This document shows, piece by piece, positions 36,923-46,398 of a DNA stretch of 64,000 nt (position 1 is the first letter of the stretch; each line of letters starts with the position of its first letter). Under the pieces are notes generated by a model. That model was not told where the DNA came from, did no database searches, and saw nothing but the letters and a program-made list of their open reading frames with translations. This DNA is from JAOAGA01 sp964540515 (lineage in GTDB: Bacteria; CALINM01): assembly GCA_964540515.1 (NCBI GenBank), contig CAZIMS010000010.1, forward strand, positions 12,316 to 76,315. Direction: 5' to 3'. The position numbers and the translations under genes are program-made.

Positions 36923-38125
36923 TTACCCTCCCACCGCTCCTGCAAGACTAAAAATTGGTAAATACATTGCTATAACAATCACTCCAACTATAAATCCCAT
37001 AATTATCATAAGAGCTGGCTCAACAAGAGTAGTTATCATCGTTAAGGAATCTACTACAAGATTATCATAATACTCTGCTACCTCGTCAAGCATTTCCCAA
37101 AGAGAGCCTGTCCCTTCACCAGATTTTATTAGCCTAAGAGCGATAGAAGGAAAGAGGTTGGTATCCTCAAGGGCTAAAGAGAGGGAGTTACCTTCCTCCA
37201 CAAGTTTGGTTGCCTTTTTTATCTTTTCAGAAAAACTGGTGTTAGTACCCACATTAGCAGTAATCTTTAAAGCACTAACTAAAGGAATGCCTCCCTTTAT
37301 AATTGCAGAAAGAGTTCTCGCAAAGTTTGAAACAAGATAATTTCTATAGATATTTGAAACGAAAGGAGTTTTAAGCTTTAGATCATCAAGAAAAAGTCTG
37401 CCCTTAAAGGTACTCTTGACTCTGCTTATGACAAAAATTAATAAGACGAGAGCTAAAACTAAAAAAGGTAGTATAACCTTAAAAATATTTGTCACTTTTA
37501 AAAGAATAATTGTTGCTAAAGGCAATTCTACATTTGATTCTAAATAAATTTTACTAAAATTAGGTATTACATAGGTGAACAAAAATATTACTGCCGCCAC
37601 TATAATACATAAAACCATTATGGGGTAAACAGAGGCTGAGACAATCTTTCTACGCATCTCCTCCGTCTTTTTCATAAATACTTGATATTCTTTAAGTCTT
37701 TCAACAAGATTACCACCCTTTTCTCCTGCCTTCACGTTTGAGATATAAAGAAGTGGAAAGTACTCAGGAAATTTTTCCATTGCTTCTGATAAAGAATATC
37801 CCTGGGCAATATCTCTCTTTATACTCTCCAAAACTCTGTAAAAACTCTTTTTTTGTGGCACCTTTTCTATAATAATCTCTAAAGCTTTGACGAGAGGCTG
37901 ACCTGCTTTGAGTAAGATATAAAGCTCCTGATTAAATGTTAGGAAATCTCTTATATTGAATCTTCTTTTAGATATAGTAGATACTGTATAAACTTCTGTG
38001 ATGTCAAGGAGGAGATATCCATCTTTTGATACAAGATACTTTATCTCTTCGAGAGAATCGGCAAAATATTTTATATAAAAAACTTTACCAGATTCATCAG
38101 CAACCTTACAGTTATAGTATGGCAT
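36923..38125 (-). CDS. gspF: Inner-membrane platform protein GspF/PilC
   Basis: 400 residues with two repeats of the T2SSF domain (LTFNQELYILLKAGQPLVKA and FARTLSAIIKGGIPLVSALK) and three membrane helices, the last near the C-terminus (EPALMIIMGFIVGVIVIAMY). It anchors the ATPase and pseudopilus. Two bp from the gspE gene and two bp from the small cytochrome gene, so it is co-transcribed with cytochromes. Confidence 0.95.
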   Translation of the reverse strand: MPYYNCKVADESGKVFYIKYFADSLEEIKYLVSKDGYLLLDITEVYTVSTISKRRFNIRDFLTFNQELYILLKAGQPLVKALEIIIEKVPQKKSFYRVLESIKRDIAQGYSLSEAMEKFPEYFPLLYISNVKAGEKGGNLVERLKEYQVFMKKTEEMRRKIVSASVYPIMVLCIIVAAVIFLFTYVIPNFSKIYLESNVELPLATIILLKVTNIFKVILPFLVLALVLLIFVISRVKSTFKGRLFLDDLKLKTPFVSNIYRNYLVSNFARTLSAIIKGGIPLVSALKITANVGTNTSFSEKIKKATKLVEEGNSLSLALEDTNLFPSIALRLIKSGEGTGSLWEMLDEVAEYYDNLVVDSLTMITTLVEPALMIIMGFIVGVIVIAMYLPIFSLAGAVGG

Positions 38126-38127
38126 AT

Positions 38128-38487
38128 TTATTTATTATGACAGGAAAAACAGATTTTGTTTATATCCATCCTTAAAAGTCTTTTCTCAAAATCTTTATTG
38201 CCCTTAGGATGAACATTATGACAGGTATAAGCACAGGTAATCTTTCCTTCTTCATCAAGTGGTAGATTCTCCCTGTTTAACCTTGTCTTTACCCCAACTT
38301 TATGGGAAGGATGCACATCAGGATGACAAGATTCACAGACCCTGTTAGGTCCATCTTTAAGAGCTTTAGGATTATTTAAATCAAGATGACAGTTGTTACA
38401 ATTGTCTTTTGAAAGATGAAAGTTCTCAGCTAAGGAAAGGCCAACAAAACTATAAAAAAATAAGAAAACCAATAAAGATTTAAACAC
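38128..38487 (-). CDS. Small tetrahaem c-type cytochrome
   Basis: 119 residues from a GTG at 38487, preceded by AGAGGGATAAG; the protein then begins with a clean signal peptide (FKSLLVFLFFYSFVGLSLAE). Three CXXCH sites (CNNCH, CESCH, CFSCH) and one CX3CH site (CAYTCH) give four likely haems. It belongs to the doubled-CXXCH type of periplasmic electron carriers. The TTG at 38508 gives a poorer signal sequence. Confidence 0.83.
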   Translation of the reverse strand: MFKSLLVFLFFYSFVGLSLAENFHLSKDNCNNCHLDLNNPKALKDGPNRVCESCHPDVHPSHKVGVKTRLNRENLPLDEEGKITCAYTCHNVHPKGNKDFEKRLLRMDINKICFSCHNK

Positions 38488-38535
38488 CTTATCCCTCTCA
38501 CAAAACAAACCAGTATATTTTACAGAATATTAATC

Positions 38536-39624
38536 TTACTTTGCATAGACCTTAGGACTATGTTCTACATCATGACATTTAAGATAACAACTACCTCTAA
38601 ATATCCCCTCGGACTTAAACTCGATTTTATTTGTTGTTGTCTCTCTTTTCACATAATCAGGGTTAAACTCTATCAAAAATTTATTCTTTTCAGAGCCGTG
38701 TGGGCTGTGACAGGTGCTACAAGAGGTGCCTTTCCAGTTTCTTACCTTGACACCTTCTATATGTTCTCTGTGATAGGGGAAGCTTTCATTACCCAAGATG
38801 CTCTCTTTCCTATGACAGCTATAACATAAATCGTAGTTAGGAATAAGTGTCTCTTCTTTTTTTGTATAGGGTAATATAAGGATATAATCATTGTTTGAGC
38901 CATGCACCCCTTCAACTCTTTTTCCACCCTTTGTATCACTACCATGACAACTACTACATTTAATCATAGTCTCATAGGTTATACCTTCTTTAAGACTCGG
39001 CAAATAATTGTTCTTTCCAACTGCCACAACAGGATGATATGAAGGGTTATTTGGATTAAACTCTCTTAGCTTATTTTTTTGATAAAAAGGCTTATTTGCG
39101 TCTGCTCCATGGCATTTAAAGCAGACTTCATACTCATAATAGGCCTTCTTGACAAACTTACCTTCTATATTAACACCACTAACCCCCCAGTGAGGAACCT
39201 CTGGAATAGAATCATGAGGACTATGGCAATCAAGACACTCGCTATGTCTTGGCAAATCAGGGTTAGTTACAGGATAAACTTCATTATATTTATGTAAACC
39301 CTTCCTTTCTACAGGATGTCTATAGGGTTTATCAAAATCGGCGGCCACATTTTTTGCATTTTTTATATTAAGCCTCATCTTTTCTAACTTTTTAGATGCC
39401 CTATGCTTAGGACCGTGACAGGTATAACATTGGACTTCTTCTTCGCTACCTGAGTATCTAATACCTGCGTGACAGGTTTTACAGCCTCCGGGGTTATTTT
39501 CCGATAAAAGATGGGTACCCTTTTTCGTTTGTACTAAAAATTCAATCTCTTCTCTAGTTAAAGAATAGGCATTTATTGCAAAGCTTAAGATAAATAGACC
39601 TGTAAAAAAAATTTTTATCATCAT
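38536..39624 (-). CDS. Octahaem c-type cytochrome
   Basis: 362 residues with a signal peptide (IKIFFTGLFILSFAINAYS). Seven CXXCH motifs in order (CKTCH, CYTCH, CLDCH, CFKCH, CSSCH, CYSCH, CSTCH) and a final CX3CH (CYLKCH) predict eight haems. Many extra histidines can serve as distal ligands. Not a recognised hydroxylamine or nitrite reductase by eye: no CXXCK. Lies 3 bp from the next cytochrome gene; probable periplasmic or extracellular electron transfer. Confidence 0.88.
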   Translation of the reverse strand: MMIKIFFTGLFILSFAINAYSLTREEIEFLVQTKKGTHLLSENNPGGCKTCHAGIRYSGSEEEVQCYTCHGPKHRASKKLEKMRLNIKNAKNVAADFDKPYRHPVERKGLHKYNEVYPVTNPDLPRHSECLDCHSPHDSIPEVPHWGVSGVNIEGKFVKKAYYEYEVCFKCHGADANKPFYQKNKLREFNPNNPSYHPVVAVGKNNYLPSLKEGITYETMIKCSSCHGSDTKGGKRVEGVHGSNNDYILILPYTKKEETLIPNYDLCYSCHRKESILGNESFPYHREHIEGVKVRNWKGTSCSTCHSPHGSEKNKFLIEFNPDYVKRETTTNKIEFKSEGIFRGSCYLKCHDVEHSPKVYAK

Positions 39625-39627
39625 TCT

Positions 39628-40482
39628 CTACCTATTGTGGCAATGATTACAAAAACCGTAGTTACTAGCGTTAAAGTGAGCACAGGACCAATTAGTAAAA
39701 GATATTCTCTCCCTCATAAATTTTCCATACTGATTATTATGTGGTTCATGACAAGTAGCGCATTGAATACCTGTGCCATTAGGATTAGAACTGCCGTTAT
39801 AACCTAAATAACCAGTAGGCCTTAAAGGATAAATGGGTTCTCCTGCAACACCATCTACACAATCTATGTTAGTACTTCCGGCAGTTAATCCATATTTTCC
39901 TGTTCCACATATATTATTAGTGCTATTTCTCAACTTCCAAACATCACCGTCGGCAATCTTTTTTGCTATTAAGGCATCTGTTACAGCTATTGATATAGGA
40001 TGGGCTGGATGATTTCCTGTGGGATCATTAAAATCAGAACCAAAGTAAATATCAGCAGTGGGAAGAATCTTGCCTTGTATATCAACATAGTTAGTGCCTA
40101 CAACATGTATATTCCCTTTAATCATATCGCCTACTGATACGGTTCCATCATGGCAGGAAAGACAGAGTTTTGAGCCTTTATCGGGTTGATTTCTAGGGCT
40201 TCTAAGTGTAGCAGAACTAAAGGTGCGATATGTTGCCGTTGATAACTTATGTCCCCATAAAGGTGTGTCTATAGCACCGTGAGGAACATGACAGAACTTA
40301 CATATCTGATTTTCATCAACAGCTTTTACCTTAACAACAGGTCTGTCAGTAGAGGTAGTAGCCCAGCTTGCAAGATTATGAGGGCTTTTAGAAATAGGAG
40401 CGTTCTTTATATCTACAGCCTTAATTGCGGTAGGTATAAGGAAAAGAAGTATCAAGATTGCATATATCAATATATTTCTCAA
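39628..40482 (-). CDS. Tetrahaem c-type cytochrome with doubled CXXCH motifs
   Basis: 284 residues with signal peptide (NILIYAILILLFLIPTAIKA). Four CXXCH sites: CKFCHVPHG, CLSCHDG, CATCHEPHN, CNHCHNR. A large loop region (DFNDPTGNHPAHPISIA and nearby) resembles doubled-CXXCH cytochromes of metal-reducing and other anaerobic bacteria. Overlaps the NHL gene by 4 bp. Confidence 0.87.
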   Translation of the reverse strand: MRNILIYAILILLFLIPTAIKAVDIKNAPISKSPHNLASWATTSTDRPVVKVKAVDENQICKFCHVPHGAIDTPLWGHKLSTATYRTFSSATLRSPRNQPDKGSKLCLSCHDGTVSVGDMIKGNIHVVGTNYVDIQGKILPTADIYFGSDFNDPTGNHPAHPISIAVTDALIAKKIADGDVWKLRNSTNNICGTGKYGLTAGSTNIDCVDGVAGEPIYPLRPTGYLGYNGSSNPNGTGIQCATCHEPHNNQYGKFMRERISFTNWSCAHFNASNYGFCNHCHNR

Positions 40483-41534
40483 CTATCTTCTCCAAGATAT
40501 TTTATAATTTGAAGTCTTCTATTCAAACTATCTGTAACATATATATAGTTTTTGTTATCAATAAATATGCCCGAGGGCAAGTTAAACTGACCTGGAAAAA
40601 CTCCCTCTTCCCCTAATACAGCAAGCAGTTTCCCCTCCTTACTAAAGACCTGTATAGAATCTTGGAGGCTATCAACTACATATATATTGCCATCTTTATC
40701 GGAGCATACACCTTTAGGTCTTTCTAAATTACCATCTCCTTTTCCCATCTGACCTATTGAACCCATGTATTTTCCATTTAAATCAAAGATTTGTATTCTA
40801 AAATTCATACTATCAGTTACATAAAGCTCTTCTTTATTATCATTTACGTAAATATGAGTGGGGTAATTAAACTCGACCTTTTCTTCACCTCTTGCCCCTA
40901 TCACTTTAATAGTATCAAAATTTTTATTTAAAACTCTCACATTATGATTAATGGTATCTACTACATAAAATCTCTTTTTCTTCTCAGAATAGGATATACC
41001 ACTGGGTCTCCAATTAGTCTCTTTTAATGTTTTACTATCTACAGGATAACCATTTTTATCGTAAATTACAATTCTCTTTTTTTCAGGATCTGCAACATAG
41101 ATATAGCCTTCATCATCAACTACTACAGAGGTTGGATAAAATAGTTTATCGCCATCCTTAGTGTCTCTTAAAAAATCTACAGTCCCCTTATTAAGATCAA
41201 AAACAATAACAGATAATACACCCTGATCAACCACATAAATCCTTTCATCTTTAGCAAAAACCGCATAGGGCTTAACAAATTCTATAAAGGGGGATGTCTC
41301 TTCTCCTAAAAGCCATTTAAGAAACCTGTCAGTCTTGGTCTCCTTTATCAGATCTTTTTTAAAGTCATTGGCGGTATTTATAATTTTTATTAACTCATAT
41401 CTTGGCTTTGAAGGTGGCGCAGGCCATTTAAGCCCTATAGTGCTATTATAAAAAGATGAAGGGTCACTTACTCCTATATGATAAGAACAACCCACTAAAA
41501 GTAGAAAGACTAAGAAAAACTTAAGCCTACTCAT
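40479..41534 (-). CDS. NHL-repeat lipoprotein
   Basis: 351 residues with lipobox LLVGC (Cys16) and about six NHL beta-propeller repeats in residues 85-345 (FYPTSVVVDDEGYIYVADPE, RPKGVCSDKDGNIYVVDSLQ, LPSGIFIDNKNYIYVTDSLN). First gene of the cytochrome/secretion run, so it probably scaffolds or docks the envelope cytochromes. The divergent spacer to gltB (41535-41697) should hold its promoter; no clear minus-strand element was found. Confidence 0.88.
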   Translation of the reverse strand: MSRLKFFLVFLLLVGCSYHIGVSDPSSFYNSTIGLKWPAPPSKPRYELIKIINTANDFKKDLIKETKTDRFLKWLLGEETSPFIEFVKPYAVFAKDERIYVVDQGVLSVIVFDLNKGTVDFLRDTKDGDKLFYPTSVVVDDEGYIYVADPEKKRIVIYDKNGYPVDSKTLKETNWRPSGISYSEKKKRFYVVDTINHNVRVLNKNFDTIKVIGARGEEKVEFNYPTHIYVNDNKEELYVTDSMNFRIQIFDLNGKYMGSIGQMGKGDGNLERPKGVCSDKDGNIYVVDSLQDSIQVFSKEGKLLAVLGEEGVFPGQFNLPSGIFIDNKNYIYVTDSLNRRLQIIKYLGEDS

Positions 41535-41645
41535 TTGTTTGATATTATATCATAAAATTATTATCTTATAGAGAAAATTTAAGATTAGACTTTTTACTAA
41601 TATTATATGTGAAAAGTTGTGCAATCTATTGAAAATACTTATTTT

Positions 41646-41674
41646 TTGAATTAATCTATGTCTTAAAGTAAAAT
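41646..41674 (+). promoter_or_regulatory. Sigma-70-type promoter of gltB
   Basis: TTGAAT (41646-41651), 17-base spacer, TAAAAT (41669-41674). The ATG follows at 41698 after a GGGGG ribosome-site core. Confidence 0.55.
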
Positions 41675-41697
41675 TTAACTTGGGGGTTAAATAAATA

Positions 41698-44600
41698 ATG
41701 GAAAAAGATTCCTGTGGCGTTGGTTTTATATCAAACCTAAAAAATATAAAATCCTATGACATATTAGCAAAAGGTATAGAAGCAGTTAAAAACTTAACCC
41801 ATAGAGGCGCCATTGGTTCAGACGGTAAGACAGGCGATGGTTGTGGTATCCTCTTTGAAATACCTGAAAGATTTTTCAAAAATTATCTTATCGAGTCTAA
41901 TTCTAATCTAGAAAATATGAAAAATATAGCTGTAGGTGTCTTTTTCTCGAAAAATGAGCTGATGTTAGAAAAATTAGAACATTTTTTTTCTTCCTTCGGT
42001 TTTGAGAGTATTTTCAAAAGGAAGGTGCCTATAGAAATCTCAGCTTTAGGAGAGATCTCTAAGAAAACATTACCCTATATTAACCAGATAATTATACCCC
42101 ATAACTTTCCTAAAGATGCGGCAGAAAAAAAGCTTTTCTTAATAGAAAGACTTATAGAAAAGGCCTTTGATGACATAAACGTTGTTTCTTTATCAACCTA
42201 CTCTATCGTCTATAAGGGTATGTTAATAGCGCCTTATTTAGATATTTTCTACCCTGACCTTAAAAATACAGATTTTGAGACATCTTACTGTGTCTTTCAT
42301 CAGAGATATTCTACAAACACAATCCCAAGATGGGAGCTGGCTCAACCTTTTGGGTCTTTAGCACATAACGGTGAGATAAACACTATAAAGGCTAATAGGA
42401 TCAAGTTCTCTTCCCATGAAGAAAAGATCACTATAAAAGACTTCCCTGAACATTATGAAAAAATTAAACCTTTGCTTACAAATCAAGAAAGTGATTCGGC
42501 ATCTCTTGATAAAGTCTTTAGACTTCTCATATTAAACGGCTACTCTCCAGAGTTAGCAATCAATCTGCTAATCCCCCCTGCTTGGGAAAATCTGCCTTTT
42601 ATTGATAAAAAGTTACAATCCTTCTTTCAATATAATGAGTTAATTTGTGAGCCCTGGGATGGTCCCTCAGCCATCGTATTTTGCGATGGCAAGACAATCG
42701 GTGTCCACTTAGACAGAAATGGTCTTAGACCACTAAGATACTCTCTATCTGATGATGGCATAATCATCGTAGGTTCTGAGGCAGGGATGGTTAATTTTGA
42801 CACGAAGATTATAAAAGAGGGTAAGCTAAACTCTGGTGGCTCCCTATCTCTTAAGATAGATAAAGGAGTTGTAAGAGTTAATACAGAAATACTAAGAGAG
42901 TTATCCATAAAGAAGAATTTTGAAAAAACTCTATCAAAAGGCTTCAAAAGTATAGATTTAATAAATGATTTTTTTGATGATTTAGATGAAGAAAGTCTAA
43001 AAAAACTATCAGTGGCATTTGGCTACACTAAAGAAGAGATTAATGAGATACTTCCTTTCGCTGGCGAAAAAGGTATGGAGTTTACCTACTCAATGGGAGA
43101 TGATACTCCATTACCACCATTGGCAAAAAATCCTCCTCTAATATTTCGTTATTTTAAACAAAAGTTCGCCCAAGTTACAAACCCACCAATAGACCCAATT
43201 CGTGAAAAACCAGTTATGTCCCTGACTGTGTATATTGGTGAAAGAGGAGATATGCTAAACTATAATGACCCTATCCACAAAGATAAGTTAGCCATAAAAA
43301 CTCCAATATTATCAACAGGGGAGCTTAGGGAGATAAAAAAACATTTCAAAGGTAGAACAAAAGAGATATCTACCTTATATGAAGATGATAAAGATATAAA
43401 ATCTGCCATAAAAGATTTGCAGAAGAAGGTAAAAGAGGCCCTCTTAGAAAACAACATAGTGATAATCCTTACAGATAAAGGATTAAAAAAGGGATTCTAT
43501 TACATCCCAGCTTTAATTGCTCTATCAACTGCTGTTAAAGAGTCAAAGAGATTAAAATTAAGCCATAAGGTTAACTATATTGTTGAGTCAGGAGAGATAA
43601 GAGACTCCCACCACATAAGCTGTATCTTAGCCTATGGTGCAAAGGCACTATACCCTTATCTTGCCTACGAATTGGTCAAGCAAAAAGGCAAAAAACCAGA
43701 ATTTTTAAGGTTTGCCTTTAACCATGGTTTACAGAAAATCATGTCAAAAATGGGGATATCTTGCGTAAGCTCTTACATAGATAGCAAACTCTTTGATATA
43801 GTTTGTCTTGATAAACATCTGGTTGAAGAATTTTTTGAAGATACTGACTACTCGTTAAGTGGGTCTAACATTGAAGACATATCTGAAAACTATAAATTTT
43901 ATCTTGAGAGAGCCTTCAAAGAAAATAGCGAGAATACTATAGGTGGAGACTTAAGATTTACAAAAGATGGCGAGTGGCATGGATGGTCTCCAATGATAAT
44001 CTCCTCTCTAAATCGTTACTTTAAATCCAAAGATTGGAATGATTACATTAAATATACCAATGAGGCCACCTCTTTATACCCCACATATATTAGAGATTTA
44101 TTGGATATAAAAGAGGGCAAACCAATAGATATAGAAAATACAGAGCCAGAAGAAAAGATATTTAAGAGATTCTCAATCGCAGGTATGTCTATTGGTGCTC
44201 TATCGCCAGAAGCCCACAGCACCATAATGAGATCTGCAAATATGCTTGGTATTAAATGCAACAGTGGTGAGGGGGGGGAAGATCAATCTAAGTATTGGAC
44301 TAATGATGGTTCCAAGATAAGGCAGGTTGCCTCTGGTAGATTTGGTGTTACGCCAGATTTTCTTGCTTCAGCAGAAGAGATAGAGATTAAGATAGCACAA
44401 GGTGCAAAACCTGGAGAAGGTGGACAGCTACCGGGCAACAAGGTAAGTGCCTATATCGCTAAACTAAGACACTCTCAAGAAGGTATAACATTAATCTCAC
44501 CACCACCCCATCACGACATTTACTCAATTGAAGACCTTGCTCAGCTAATAAATGATCTAAAAAATATAAACCCTTACGCAAAAATAGGTGTAAAGCTTGT

Positions 44601-45972
44601 ATCAGAAAAAGGCATAGGACATATAGCCTGCGGAGTAGCAAAGGCTAAAGCAGATTTTATTCAAATCAGTGCAGTAGATGGTGGAACTGGTGCATCCCCC
44701 TATGTCTCAATAAAAAATGCTGGCAGTTATCTTGAGCTTGCCATTGCTGAAGTTCATTTAAGTCTTATTGAGATGGGATTGCGTGAAAATGTAGCATTAA
44801 GAGTCGATGGCGGGTTAAAATGTGGCAGAGATATAATTATTTGTGCCCTACTTGGAGCAGAAGAGTTTGCCTTTGGGACCCTTGCTATGATTGCCTTAGG
44901 CTGTATTATGGATAGAAAATGTCATCTAAATAACTGTTCCGTAGGTATAGCTACACAAGAGCCAGAGCTAAGAAAACGTTTTCGTGGTTCTCAGGAAAAC
45001 TTCTGTCTTCTCTTTAAATCCATAGCAAGAGAAGTTAGAGAGTGGCTTGCCAAGATGGGATTTAGCAGTATTGAGGATATTATAGGTAAAGCATACCTAT
45101 TAAGCAAAAAGGACTGGGAAGACAATAAAAAGACAAAAAAGATTGAGATAGAAAATATTTTAGAAAAATATAACAAAAATACTCACAAGTTTTGCAAAAC
45201 TACAATAAACATCCCATCAGGTAATGACTTAAATATAAAAATATGTGAAGATTTAGAACAAAAAATAGAGAAACACCAAGAAATAATAAGATTTTACTCT
45301 ATAAAAAACACCGACAGAAGTATACCTGTACGCTTAAGCTACCTTTTATCAAAGTACTACAAAGGCAATCCTATCCCTGAAGATCTCATTAAGATTAGGT
45401 TTGAAGGTACAGCAGGACAGAGCTTTGGTGCCTTTTGCCAGAGAGGGTTGTACCTTGAGCTTATTGGTATAGCCAACGACTATGTTGGTAAGGGCATGGC
45501 AGGTGGTAAAATTATTATCAGGTCAAAAGATCTTTCCGAGACCAGCAAAAACTATTTAGCAGGCAATGCAATCCTCTATGGAGCAACAGGAGGACACCTC
45601 TTCATTGCTGGAAGAGTAGGAGAAAGATTTGCTGTGAGAAATAGTGGTGCCAATGCAGTGATAGAGGGAGCTGGTCATCACCTTTGTGAATATATGACAG
45701 GAGGCATTGTTTGTCTTCTTGGTAACACAGGACTTAATGTGGGAGCTGGGATGACAGGTGGTATAATCTACATCCTTGATGAGCTAAACAATATAGAAAG
45801 TAGAATAAACAAAGACTACGTAAAAGTAGAAAAAATACCTGAAGAAAAACTTGCTATTCTCTTTGATTTAATAACCCAACATTACTTCTACACTGAAAGC
45901 CCCAAAGCCTATTACATAATTAAAAATTGGGATTCCTACAAGGAAAAATTTAAGGTCATAATGCCTATGTAG
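41698..45972 (+). CDS. gltB: Glutamate synthase large subunit
   Basis: Makes glutamate from glutamine and 2-oxoglutarate. 1,424 residues. A very short propeptide (MEKDS) precedes the catalytic Cys6 (CGVGFISN), then a class II glutaminase domain, the central domain, the FMN domain (SGEGGEDQSKYW, AQGAKPGEGGQLPG), a 3Fe-4S cluster site (CIMDRKCHLNNCSVGIATQ) and the C-terminal GXGXG beta-helix (GNAILYGATGGHLFIAGRVG). The small subunit gltD is not downstream, so it must be elsewhere or replaced by another electron donor. Single-gene unit with its own promoter. Confidence 0.97.
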   Translation: MEKDSCGVGFISNLKNIKSYDILAKGIEAVKNLTHRGAIGSDGKTGDGCGILFEIPERFFKNYLIESNSNLENMKNIAVGVFFSKNELMLEKLEHFFSSFGFESIFKRKVPIEISALGEISKKTLPYINQIIIPHNFPKDAAEKKLFLIERLIEKAFDDINVVSLSTYSIVYKGMLIAPYLDIFYPDLKNTDFETSYCVFHQRYSTNTIPRWELAQPFGSLAHNGEINTIKANRIKFSSHEEKITIKDFPEHYEKIKPLLTNQESDSASLDKVFRLLILNGYSPELAINLLIPPAWENLPFIDKKLQSFFQYNELICEPWDGPSAIVFCDGKTIGVHLDRNGLRPLRYSLSDDGIIIVGSEAGMVNFDTKIIKEGKLNSGGSLSLKIDKGVVRVNTEILRELSIKKNFEKTLSKGFKSIDLINDFFDDLDEESLKKLSVAFGYTKEEINEILPFAGEKGMEFTYSMGDDTPLPPLAKNPPLIFRYFKQKFAQVTNPPIDPIREKPVMSLTVYIGERGDMLNYNDPIHKDKLAIKTPILSTGELREIKKHFKGRTKEISTLYEDDKDIKSAIKDLQKKVKEALLENNIVIILTDKGLKKGFYYIPALIALSTAVKESKRLKLSHKVNYIVESGEIRDSHHISCILAYGAKALYPYLAYELVKQKGKKPEFLRFAFNHGLQKIMSKMGISCVSSYIDSKLFDIVCLDKHLVEEFFEDTDYSLSGSNIEDISENYKFYLERAFKENSENTIGGDLRFTKDGEWHGWSPMIISSLNRYFKSKDWNDYIKYTNEATSLYPTYIRDLLDIKEGKPIDIENTEPEEKIFKRFSIAGMSIGALSPEAHSTIMRSANMLGIKCNSGEGGEDQSKYWTNDGSKIRQVASGRFGVTPDFLASAEEIEIKIAQGAKPGEGGQLPGNKVSAYIAKLRHSQEGITLISPPPHHDIYSIEDLAQLINDLKNINPYAKIGVKLVSEKGIGHIACGVAKAKADFIQISAVDGGTGASPYVSIKNAGSYLELAIAEVHLSLIEMGLRENVALRVDGGLKCGRDIIICALLGAEEFAFGTLAMIALGCIMDRKCHLNNCSVGIATQEPELRKRFRGSQENFCLLFKSIAREVREWLAKMGFSSIEDIIGKAYLLSKKDWEDNKKTKKIEIENILEKYNKNTHKFCKTTINIPSGNDLNIKICEDLEQKIEKHQEIIRFYSIKNTDRSIPVRLSYLLSKYYKGNPIPEDLIKIRFEGTAGQSFGAFCQRGLYLELIGIANDYVGKGMAGGKIIIRSKDLSETSKNYLAGNAILYGATGGHLFIAGRVGERFAVRNSGANAVIEGAGHHLCEYMTGGIVCLLGNTGLNVGAGMTGGIIYILDELNNIESRINKDYVKVEKIPEEKLAILFDLITQHYFYTESPKAYYIIKNWDSYKEKFKVIMPM

Positions 45973-46398
45973 AAATAAAAAAATAGCCAGAACCAATGTT
46001 GAATTATAAAAAAAGAAAAATTCTTGAAAAAACAACCTTGATTTGGGTTGACTTAGGCTGGGAAAACAAAAGAATAAAGTAGGTGAGCTTATTTTTTTGA
46101 TTATCTATATTAAACAAAATATCATAAATTATCTTTGTTGTTTTTAAAACTAACTGATTTTTTCAAACTTATTTTTATCCCTCTTTAAACATATTCAGAA
46201 GTTTAAAAAAGTTTACTTAATGTTACAGATATATAGGGGGAAGAAGACTAAGTTTTTTTTACAAGCAATATAACACAACATCTTTCCTAATATCAAAAAA
46301 GATATTGATTTTATAGTAATTTTGATATAGATTAAAATAAGTCAAATTTTGTCTTACTCATATTATTGGTATGCTTATTGCGGAACATATAAAAAAGA
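45973..46398. other. Intergenic regulatory region between gltB and the surface-protein cluster
   Basis: 426 AT-rich bases without a gene. It holds a sigma-54-type promoter at 46367-46382 and, about 95 bp upstream of the predicted start, an inverted repeat AATATC-N6-GATATT (46289-46306) at enhancer distance. No convincing terminator for gltB was seen; CAACC/GGTTG near 46033-46050 is too short. Confidence 0.5.
46367..46382 (+). promoter_or_regulatory. Sigma-54 (-24/-12) promoter of the DUF11 surface cluster
   Basis: TTGGTATGCTTATTGC ends at 46381, with GG at 46368-46369, ten bases, then GC at 46380-46381, a strong match to TGGCACG-N4-TTGC. The -24 half is identical in eight bases (TTGGTATG) to the cus operon element. 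Transcription would start near 46393, only about 6 bases before the ATG at 46399. Confidence 0.65.
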
